A stretch of DNA of 5,993 bases from CAYJAZ01 sp964371865 (lineage in GTDB: Bacteria > Desulfobacterota > Desulfovibrionia > Desulfovibrionales > Desulfovibrionaceae). Of this stretch, positions 1-4,892 are shown piece after piece. A program made the position numbers and the translations under genes. Below the pieces are notes generated by a model. That model was not told where the DNA came from. It ran no database searches and saw only the letters and a program-made list of their open reading frames with translations. The stretch spans positions 1 to 5,993 of the forward strand of contig CAYJOR010000105.1 of NCBI GenBank assembly GCA_964371865.1, written 5' to 3'. Each line of letters opens with the position of its first letter. Within the stretch, counting starts at the first letter, position 1.

Positions 1-514
1 CGAAGAAGTGACAGAAAGGAACTGATGAATCAACAGCTGCTAAGTGAGCAACTAAAGCTAAATCCATAGCTTCTTGTGGTGAGTTAGAACAAAGGAAAGA
101 GAAACCGGTTTGGCGTGCAGCCATAACGTCTTGGTGATCACCGAAAATTGAAAGAGCGTGCGCCGCAATAGCACGAGCTGAAACGTGGAAAACAGCCGGC
201 AATAATTCACCTGCGATCTTATACATGTTAGGAATCATGAGTAAAAGACCTTGTGAAGCAGTGAATGTAGTTGTTAAAGCACCGGCAGCAAGCGAACCGT
301 GGGCAGCACCAGCAGCACCAGCTTCTGATTGAAGTTCACGAATTGAGAGCACTTGTCCCATTGCGTTTTTTCTACCTTGTGCAGCCCACTCATCAGCGAG
401 TTCACCCATAGTAGAAGAAGGTGTGATAGGATAAATAGCACTTACATCACTTAGTGCGTAAGCTACGTGAGCGGTAGCGGTGTTACCGTCCATGGTTTTC
501 CATTTCTTAGCCAT
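1..514 (-). CDS. nifJ: Pyruvate:ferredoxin (flavodoxin) oxidoreductase, N-terminal part (partial, runs off left edge)
   Basis: This enzyme oxidatively decarboxylates pyruvate with CoA to acetyl-CoA and CO2, passing electrons to ferredoxin or flavodoxin in the cytoplasm. Translating the minus strand from the ATG at 514 gives 171 codons open to the window edge; a full enzyme has about 1200 residues, so only part of domain I is present. The start MAKKWKTMDGNTATAHVAYA is followed by YPITPSSTMGE (residues 28-38), SIRELQSEAGAAG (57-69) and SARAIAAHALSIFGDHQD (112-129), ending in SSVPFCHFF. T31, E64 and R114 fall at the numbers known for pyruvate and thiamine-diphosphate contacts in the Desulfovibrio africanus enzyme. 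The Fe-S and C-terminal domains lie outside. The start is supported by AAGGAGA five bases upstream. It is divergent from topA. Family assignment is very secure; a related 2-oxoacid specificity cannot be excluded from this fragment. Confidence 0.95.
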   Translation of the reverse strand, partial: MAKKWKTMDGNTATAHVAYALSDVSAIYPITPSSTMGELADEWAAQGRKNAMGQVLSIRELQSEAGAAGAAHGSLAAGALTTTFTASQGLLLMIPNMYKIAGELLPAVFHVSARAIAAHALSIFGDHQDVMAARQTGFSFLCSNSPQEAMDLALVAHLAAVDSSVPFCHFF

Positions 515-519
515 TGTTG

Positions 520-526
520 TCTCCTT
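520..526 (-). promoter_or_regulatory. Ribosome binding site of nifJ
   Basis: On the minus strand AAGGAGA lies five bases before the ATG at 514. It is a near-consensus Shine-Dalgarno sequence and fixes the start, in keeping with a strongly expressed central-metabolism enzyme. Confidence 0.8.
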
Positions 527-550
527 GAATATATGTCTATTTTGGAATAG

Positions 551-579
551 ATATTATGTAACTTTCACCTTAATAGCAA
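551..579 (-). promoter_or_regulatory. Candidate sigma-70-type promoter of nifJ
   Basis: Read on the minus strand, TTGCTA (579-574) and TAATAT (556-551) are separated by exactly 17 bases, each matching 4 of 6 consensus positions. This would give a leader of about 30 bases before the ATG at 514. An imperfect inverted repeat at 533-554 overlaps the -10 box and expected start point and could be an operator. The region is AT-rich, so a chance match is possible. Confidence 0.45.
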
Positions 580-699
580 ATATTTTTTAGATGATATTAA
601 AGTGAACATTTATTTCTAAGCATACTTTTAACTTTTTGTCTAGTCCCTTTTTTTATGATTTTTTGTAGTTTGTTAATAAAACAAAGAGTTATGAACAGT

Positions 700-711
700 T
701 TGAGCGCTCAA
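700..711. repeat. Perfect 12-bp palindrome TTGAGCGCTCAA
   Basis: TTGAGC followed directly by its reverse complement GCTCAA forms a perfect 12-bp dyad with a GCGC centre in otherwise very AT-rich DNA. It has the form of a dimeric regulator site, but lies about 120 bases from the candidate nifJ promoter and 100 bases from that of topA. It does not fit the FNR (TTGAT-N4-ATCAA) or Rex consensus. The binding protein is unknown. Confidence 0.4.
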
Positions 712-810
712 TGAATTTTAAAATATTTTTTCACCTTATCTAAAATCCGAAAATCTAAGTAGATTAATGATAAATTGAAATTTAAAATATTTAAATCATC
801 TATCTCAAGC

Positions 811-852
811 TTGACAGATAGGAAAGTAAAGACTAGCTTATATTCGCTAGTC
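811..852 (+). promoter_or_regulatory. Candidate topA promoter with overlapping inverted repeat
   Basis: A perfect -35 box TTGACA stands at 811-816. Seventeen bases later TAGCTT (834-839) matches only T, A and the final T of the -10 consensus; the better-looking TATATT (839-844) would need a 22-base spacer. The -10 zone lies inside a 7-bp perfect inverted repeat, GACTAGC (831-837) and GCTAGTC (846-852), with loop TTATATTC. The repeat may be an operator or a hairpin at the start of the transcript. The promoter call rests mainly on the consensus -35 and its position 62-67 bases before the ATG. Confidence 0.45.
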
Positions 853-868
853 GTAAATCAATAATTTT

Positions 869-872
869 GGAG
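869..872 (+). promoter_or_regulatory. Ribosome binding site of topA
   Basis: GGAG lies five bases before the ATG at 878, supporting this start; the protein then begins with the conserved MAKNLIIVESPAKVKTI of type IA topoisomerases. Confidence 0.7.
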
Positions 873-877
873 TAGTC

Positions 878-3115
878 ATGGCAAAGAATTTAATAATAGT
901 TGAGTCTCCAGCTAAGGTTAAAACAATCAAGAAATTTCTTGGTTCAGAATATATGGTGCAGGCAAGCGTCGGACATATAAGGGATTTACCTAAGAAAACC
1001 TTAGGCGTGGACGAAGCGCATGACTTTGCTCCTCAGTATGAAACCATAAGCGGTAAAGAAAAAGTAGTAAGTGATTTAAAAGCTGCCGCTGCTAAAGCTG
1101 AAACAGTCTTCCTTGCACCCGATCCCGATCGTGAGGGTGAGGCTATCGCTTGGCATATTGCTGAAAGTATTAAAGATAAAGCAAAAGATATAAGACGTAT
1201 TCAGTTTAACGAAATTACAGCAAAAGCCGTAAAAGACGCGTTGAAAAAACCAAGAGAAATCAATACAAATCTTTTTGATGCTCAACAAGCTCGCCGTGTG
1301 CTTGATAGACTTGTGGGCTATAAAATATCACCCTTACTATGGAAAACCGTAAAACGTGGTATTTCAGCAGGTAGAGTACAGTCAGTTGCTTTAAAATTAA
1401 TTGTGGAAAGAGAAGAAGAAAGAAAAGCCTTTATTCCTGAAGAGTACTGGAATTTTAAAGCTCTTTTACAAAAAGAAGATAAAAAAACATCTCCTTTTAA
1501 AGTAGAATTACATAAAATCAATAATAAAAAAGCTCATGTACCTCATCAAGAGGCAGCGGATGCTTTAGATAAAGAAATAAAAGCGAATCCGTGGACTGTG
1601 AGTCAAGTGGAAGAAAAAGAACGTTCACGTTCTGCGCCTCCTCCTTTTATCACATCTACTTTGCAACAGGTAGCGAACCAAAAACTAAACTTTGCCGCAA
1701 AACGCACCATGCAAGCTGCGCAAAAACTTTATGAAGGTATAGACCTTAAAGAACGCGGTACAACTGCGCTTATCACTTATATGCGTACTGACTCTGTTCG
1801 TATCGCTACCGAGGCTCGCTCTGCTGCATTAGAATTTATCGAAGCGAGCTATGGTAAAGAATATCTTGGCGGAAAAGGCAAAGGAAATGTCTTTAAAAGT
1901 AAAAATGCTGCTCAGGATGCCCACGAAGCTATACGCCCTATTGATGTTACTATCACTCCCGATTCAGTTCGTAGCGATTTGAGTGATGACCAATACAAAC
2001 TTTATAAATTAATATGGTCACGCTTTGTATCATCTCAGATGGCAGCAGCTACGTTTCATGATACCAACGTGTTTATTAAATGTGGCTCGACCCAATGGAA
2101 AGCAAAAGGTCAACGTATATTATTCCCTGGTTTCTTAGTTTTAGCTCCTAAAAGTTCAAGTGATGATGATTCACTACTTCCTGAACTTAAAGTTGATGAA
2201 AATCTTCTTTGTGCTGAAATGACAAAAGAACAAAAATTCACTCAGCCACCAAGCAGATTCTCTGAAGCTTCACTTGTAAAAGAGCTTGAAGAGCTTGGTA
2301 TCGGCAGACCTTCAACTTATGCGACTATTATCTCAACTCTGCAAGATAGAGAATACGTTCGCCTTGAAGATAAGAACTTTAGTCCTACAGATTTAGGTTC
2401 AGTTGTTGTTGGGCAGTTAAATACAAACTTCCCTAAACTTATGGACGTAAGCTTCACAGCTCAAATGGAAATGGGACTTGATAAGGTTGCAGAAGGGAAT
2501 GAAGGTTGGGTAAATCTACTTTCTGATTTCTCAAAAGATTTCAATCCTGCTCTTGAAGCCGCTACAAAAACAATGACTCAGATGAAACAAGGCGTTGAAA
2601 CTGATGTTCTTTGTCCTGAATGTGGCAAACCTCTTATTATTAAATTTGGTAAAGCAGGGGAGTTTTTAGCTTGCACCGGCTATCCTGAATGCTCTTTCAC
2701 TTCTAACTTTACTCGTGATGAGCACGGCAAAGTTCAAATAGTGGAAAGAGAAAAAGCTGAGGTCACTGTTTTAGGCGAATGTCCTAAATGCGGAAATGAT
2801 GTTGTGCTTAAGCGTTCACGCACAGGCGCACGTTTTCAAGCTTGCTCTAACTATCCGGAATGCAAATACACTGCTTCCTACTCTACAGGGATTAAGTGCC
2901 CTAAGTGTGGAGAAGGTGAAGTTGCCGAAAAATCAACAAAGAAAGGCAAAGTATTCTACGGCTGTTCAACTTATCCTAAGTGTGATTTTGCCTCTTGGAA
3001 TGAACCTGTAAGCGAACCTTGCGATGTTTGCCAAGCAGCGGTGACTTATATTAAGCAGAGTCGTGGTTCTAAACAAAAAATCTGTACTGAGTGCGGAAAA
3101 ATAGAAGATTTATAG
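878..3115 (+). CDS. topA: DNA topoisomerase I (type IA, omega protein)
   Basis: This enzyme relaxes negatively supercoiled DNA by transient single-strand cleavage through a 5'-phosphotyrosine and needs Mg2+. It has 745 residues. The N-terminal Toprim domain carries E9 in IVESPAKVKTI and the acidic triad D82, D84, E86 in DPDREGEA. The central gate domain includes SAGRVQSVALKLI (about 163-175), and the catalytic tyrosine is Y301 in ITYMRTDS with R303 two residues on. HEAIRP and GIGRPSTYATII are further family signatures. The C-terminus has four zinc-binding cysteine tetrads: C579/582/599/605, C635/638/656/662, C674/677/696/702 and C715/718/736/739. The first three share the YPxC ending; the last is spaced CxxC-17-CxxC and looks divergent. 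All catalytic residues seen are intact. The RsbRD_N gene follows after 10 bases, so the two are probably co-transcribed. Closest recalled relatives are Desulfovibrio enzymes. Confidence 0.98.
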   Translation: MAKNLIIVESPAKVKTIKKFLGSEYMVQASVGHIRDLPKKTLGVDEAHDFAPQYETISGKEKVVSDLKAAAAKAETVFLAPDPDREGEAIAWHIAESIKDKAKDIRRIQFNEITAKAVKDALKKPREINTNLFDAQQARRVLDRLVGYKISPLLWKTVKRGISAGRVQSVALKLIVEREEERKAFIPEEYWNFKALLQKEDKKTSPFKVELHKINNKKAHVPHQEAADALDKEIKANPWTVSQVEEKERSRSAPPPFITSTLQQVANQKLNFAAKRTMQAAQKLYEGIDLKERGTTALITYMRTDSVRIATEARSAALEFIEASYGKEYLGGKGKGNVFKSKNAAQDAHEAIRPIDVTITPDSVRSDLSDDQYKLYKLIWSRFVSSQMAAATFHDTNVFIKCGSTQWKAKGQRILFPGFLVLAPKSSSDDDSLLPELKVDENLLCAEMTKEQKFTQPPSRFSEASLVKELEELGIGRPSTYATIISTLQDREYVRLEDKNFSPTDLGSVVVGQLNTNFPKLMDVSFTAQMEMGLDKVAEGNEGWVNLLSDFSKDFNPALEAATKTMTQMKQGVETDVLCPECGKPLIIKFGKAGEFLACTGYPECSFTSNFTRDEHGKVQIVEREKAEVTVLGECPKCGNDVVLKRSRTGARFQACSNYPECKYTASYSTGIKCPKCGEGEVAEKSTKKGKVFYGCSTYPKCDFASWNEPVSEPCDVCQAAVTYIKQSRGSKQKICTECGKIEDL

Positions 3116-3119
3116 AAGG
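3116..3119 (+). promoter_or_regulatory. Ribosome binding site of the RsbRD_N gene
   Basis: AAGG begins directly after the topA stop codon (3113-3115) and lies six bases before the ATG at 3126. This tight packing argues for co-transcription and possibly coupled translation with topA. Confidence 0.6.
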
Positions 3120-3125
3120 TTATTT

Positions 3126-3638
3126 ATGAGTATATATAAAATTTGCAAAGAAAAAGAATCTGAACTCCTTCCACTTTGGCTTAGTGACTTCTTTATACAT
3201 CACGGAATTGACGCTGTTGGAGTTTCGCGTACTGTAGATGATAAATTTTTAAATCCTGTTGGATTTACAATAAAGGCAGCTACAGAAGTTCTCTATAAAG
3301 CTGTTTTAGGTGAAGATATTCAGCCTGAACTTATTCAAAAACAAATTGCGGAACTCATGCGTATTCAAGCTGTACAAGCTATAAGTCCTGCACAGGCTCT
3401 TGCTCCAATCAGCTTATTTAAAGAAAGAATTTATTCTACTGTAGAGTCAGCTCTTAAATCAGCACAGGATTTCAAAGATTATAAAGATATCTGTGGGCGT
3501 ATAGATACACTCATGCTTATGGCTTTTGATGTTTATGTGCAAGATAAAGAAGTTCTTTATAGAGTACGTATTAACGAATTGAAAGCAGCTCAATCGCAAA
3601 TTCTACGCTTTGCCCAATCTAGAGGATATCAAGAGTAG
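3126..3638 (+). CDS. Stand-alone RsbRD N-terminal domain protein (RsbT co-antagonist type)
   Basis: The 170 residues match what I recall of the RsbRD_N family (PF14361), the sensory N-terminal domain of RsbR-type stressosome proteins. Seen: an N-terminal helix with a W (about 18) in KESELLPLWLSDFF, the loop DDKFLNPVGFTIKAATEVLY (39-57), the segment RIQAVQAISPAQAL (79-92) and a C-terminal helix around MAFDVYVQDKEVLYRVRINELK. The predicted character is all-helical and soluble, with no signal peptide or membrane segment. Family RsbR proteins usually continue into a STAS domain that binds RsbS and RsbT; here the protein ends without one, so it cannot act as a complete RsbR. Such short versions occur in Desulfovibrio-type sulfate reducers, as I recall near dsrMKJOP, with unknown function. 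It directly follows topA and is closed by a terminator. The domain call is fairly sure; its role is not known. Confidence 0.75.
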   Translation: MSIYKICKEKESELLPLWLSDFFIHHGIDAVGVSRTVDDKFLNPVGFTIKAATEVLYKAVLGEDIQPELIQKQIAELMRIQAVQAISPAQALAPISLFKERIYSTVESALKSAQDFKDYKDICGRIDTLMLMAFDVYVQDKEVLYRVRINELKAAQSQILRFAQSRGYQE

Positions 3639-3645
3639 TTTTTTT

Positions 3646-3720
3646 GCCTTCGGCGACCAAAGGGAATGATTCCCTTTGGAAACCCCATTTATTTTTTCCT
3701 CGTTCCTCGGAAAAAATAAA
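3646..3720. repeat. Cluster of three hairpins behind the RsbRD_N gene
   Basis: Three inverted repeats follow each other: GCCTTCGGC (3646-3654, 3-bp stem); CCAAAGGGAA-TGA-TTCCCTTTGG (3657-3679, perfect 10-bp stem); and TTTATTTTTTCC (3688-3699) paired with GGAAAAAATAAA (3709-3720), a perfect 12-bp stem with a 9-base loop. None is followed by a long T-run, so they are not classic terminators. They may stabilise the 3' end of the mRNA or belong to an intergenic repeat family; similar GCC-GGC plus CCAAAGGG/CCCTTTGG units are, from memory, common after genes in Desulfovibrio genomes. Confidence 0.6.
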
Positions 3721-3761
3721 ATAGAATTTCAAAAAAATAATTTCCTTTAACTTTAAATATT

Positions 3762-3797
3762 ACCCCTTTCTTAGTTGTGAGTAAGAAAGGGGTTTTT
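3762..3797 (+). terminator. Intrinsic terminator of the topA-RsbRD_N transcript
   Basis: ACCCCTTTCTTA (3762-3773) pairs perfectly with TAAGAAAGGGGT (3782-3793) across an 8-base loop, and five T follow at 3793-3797. This 12-bp GC-based stem with a T-run is a standard rho-independent terminator. On the opposite strand the stem is followed by the moderately T-rich TAATATTT, so it may also help end the tsaC-DUF4911 transcript arriving from the right. Confidence 0.85.
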
Positions 3798-3814
3798 GTT
3801 GTGTAACTCTTTTC

Positions 3815-4069
3815 TTAAATTGATAAAGGAATGAAAGAAAAGTTAACTATGCTTTGCATATCTTTTAATCGTGCATGCACTTCTTTTTCCTCGTGTGGGG
3901 AATAGAAAACTTTTAAAATTGCTTTGTATTTATCTAGAACTGTAAAAAGCGCAAGATTATCATAAGCTTCGAGTAAGAATCTAAACATTCCTACTTCTGA
4001 GGGTGAAATTTCAATATATACGCATGATGAATATTGAGCCGGTTCATTAACAATTTTTTTATATCTCAT
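3815..4069 (-). CDS. DUF4911 family protein, function unknown
   Basis: This 84-residue protein matches the DUF4911 pattern as I recall it: an N-terminal strand (SSCVYIEISPSEVGMFRFLL, about 14-33), then LLEAYDNLALFTVLDKYKAILKVFYSP (32-58) and a C-terminal helix with a final strand. The alternating strands and helices suggest a small cytoplasmic alpha-beta domain. No catalytic residues, signal peptide or membrane segment are visible. The start ATG at 4069 is preceded by AGAAAGG (4085-4079) nine bases away; that site sits within the last codons of the upstream tsaC gene, whose stop is only six bases before this ATG. The two genes are therefore almost certainly co-transcribed. A link to tRNA modification would be guesswork from position alone. 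No reaction or partner can be assigned. Confidence 0.75.
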   Translation of the reverse strand: MRYKKIVNEPAQYSSCVYIEISPSEVGMFRFLLEAYDNLALFTVLDKYKAILKVFYSPHEEKEVHARLKDMQSIVNFSFIPLSI

Positions 4070-4075
4070 TTTTGA

Positions 4076-4714
4076 TTACCTTTCTAAAATACTATATCCC
4101 AATTTCTCTAGTTCGGATAAATCGAATGCGCCTATTCTTAGTGGGCGTATTTTTTTGTTTGGAAGAACTTCGATTATAGTCGATGGTAGTCCGCCTTGTG
4201 GTTCATCTTCTTTATTTTCAATATCTAGAATAGCATCAATTGAGAGTGAAGTGTCAAGTTCATGAGCAAACTGAGCTGGTTTTTCTCCGCTTTTATTTGC
4301 TGAGGTTGAAACGATAGGAGCGTTTAATCGTGTAGTAATTTGTTGAGAAAGGGCGTGGGGAGATTGCCTAGCAACGATTGTCCTAGTATTTGCAGTTATG
4401 ATAGGGGATACGGAATCTTTAGCATTAAATAAAATGCTTAAACTTCCAGCCCAAAATTTATCTGTAATTTCTTTGACAGAAGAATAAATCTCTTCACTAA
4501 TATTTGCAATCTCTAAAACCTGCTCGAAGTCTCTAACAATAAGAGGAAGTGGCTGAGTGAGTGAACGTTCTTTAATTTCATAGATTCGTTTTAAAGCTTC
4601 CTCATTAAAGGCAGAACAACCAAGTCCGTAAAAGGTCTCGGTTGGATAGGCGATAACTCCACCATTTTTTAGAATCTGTACAGCTTTATTTATATCTTTA
4701 ATAATTTCCATCAT
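4076..4714 (-). CDS. tsaC: L-threonylcarbamoyladenylate synthase (YrdC/TsaC type)
   Basis: The enzyme makes threonylcarbamoyl-AMP from threonine, bicarbonate and ATP, the first step of the t6A37 modification of ANN-decoding tRNAs; TsaB, TsaD and TsaE, not in this window, transfer the group. The 212 residues form one YrdC domain: GGVIAYPTETFYGLGC (18-33), the KxR motif K48-E-R50, PLPLIV (55-60), RQSPHAL (116-122), VSTSANKSGE (135-144) and GGLPSTII. It lacks the extra C-terminal domain of full-length Sua5 (about 340 residues). The usual FWPGPLT segment reads FWAGSLS (87-93), and the usual RVP-x-HP segment reads RQSPHAL, so it is a divergent member. Two consecutive ATG codons compete: AGGA (4722-4719) is four bases from the first (4714) and seven from the second (4711), so the second may be used. 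It leads the operon with DUF4911. A YciO-like paralogue without this activity remains possible. Confidence 0.87.
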   Translation of the reverse strand: MMEIIKDINKAVQILKNGGVIAYPTETFYGLGCSAFNEEALKRIYEIKERSLTQPLPLIVRDFEQVLEIANISEEIYSSVKEITDKFWAGSLSILFNAKDSVSPIITANTRTIVARQSPHALSQQITTRLNAPIVSTSANKSGEKPAQFAHELDTSLSIDAILDIENKEDEPQGGLPSTIIEVLPNKKIRPLRIGAFDLSELEKLGYSILER

Positions 4715-4776
4715 TGTATCCTATCTCAATATCAATAAAAATACTTTATCGAAAAACTGAAATAAAAGCTAGATAT

Positions 4777-4807
4777 AAAAAAGCCTCTAATTGCTTGGCA
4801 GGAGAGG
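4777..4807 (-). terminator. Probable intrinsic terminator of the glutamate-synthase-like gene
   Basis: Read on the minus strand, CCTCT (4807-4803) pairs with AGAGG (4788-4784). A short inner TGC/GCA stem closes the CAA loop, and C plus six T follow (4783-4777). The stem is short with an internal loop, but the T-run and position behind the stop at 4893 fit a rho-independent terminator, perhaps assisted by the large palindrome just upstream. Confidence 0.5.
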
Positions 4808-4816
4808 GGTGGGAGT

Positions 4817-4870
4817 TTGAGGGAGGGGAGAACCTTACTTTCTAGAAAGTAGGGTTCTCCCCTCCCTCAA
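4817..4870. repeat. 54-bp near-perfect palindrome
   Basis: TTGAGGGAGGGGAGAACC (4817-4834) is the exact reverse complement of 4853-4870. Inside it TACTTT (4836-4841) pairs with AAAGTA (4846-4851) around loop CTAG, and the one non-Watson-Crick pair is T4835 with G4852. The result is a 25-bp stem with a 4-base loop, with one strand of each arm nearly all purine. It starts 22 bases after the stop of the minus-strand gene. No T-run follows on either side, so it is not a classic terminator by itself; it may block 3' exonucleases or be a copy of a repeated element. Confidence 0.75.
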
Positions 4871-4892
4871 TAAATCTAATTAATCACACAAA

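Larger units (their letters stand above)
515..877. other. Divergent intergenic region between nifJ and topA
   Basis: This 363-bp AT-rich stretch holds no supported gene or RNA. It contains a candidate promoter for each flanking gene and a series of short inverted repeats: 533-554 (imperfect), 700-711 (TTGAGCGCTCAA, perfect), 752-765 (AATCTA-AG-TAGATT), 780-796 (ATTTAAA-ATA-TTTAAAT) and 831-852 (GACTAGC, 8-base loop, GCTAGTC). The 12-mer TTTAAAATATTT occurs twice, at 717-728 and 781-792. About 230 bases between the two promoters have no clear assignment and would be the natural place for regulator binding. Confidence 0.6.
4715..4892. other. Intergenic region with palindrome and terminator between the glutamate-synthase-like gene and tsaC
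   Basis: This 178-bp stretch holds a 54-bp palindrome (4817-4870) and a terminator-like hairpin (4777-4807), both downstream of the glutamate-synthase-like gene. The remaining bases nearest tsaC (4715-4776) are AT-rich and should carry its promoter. I found no convincing -35/-10 pair there, so tsaC might also depend on read-through. No small gene is supported. Confidence 0.5.

Noticed and set aside
601..700. Possible small RNA or leader peptide in the nifJ-topA spacer
   Set aside because: No ribosome binding site with a usable frame and no promoter-terminator pair could be seen there.
1076..1521. Minus-strand open frames of about 70 residues within topA
   Set aside because: They lie opposite the well-conserved Toprim and gate regions of topA, have no recognisable domain and are shadows of the coding frame.
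2796..3011. Plus-strand 71-residue frame inside the topA zinc-finger region
   Set aside because: It is a shifted reading of the cysteine-repeat region; the topA frame there has clear CxxC motifs.
3639..3645. Seven-T run right after the RsbRD_N stop as a terminator
   Set aside because: No stable hairpin precedes it; the preceding sequence is the end of the coding region.
3646..3793. Consecutive hairpins as a CRISPR array or attachment site
   Set aside because: The hairpins differ in sequence and spacing, with no repeated direct unit, no cas genes and no integrase nearby.
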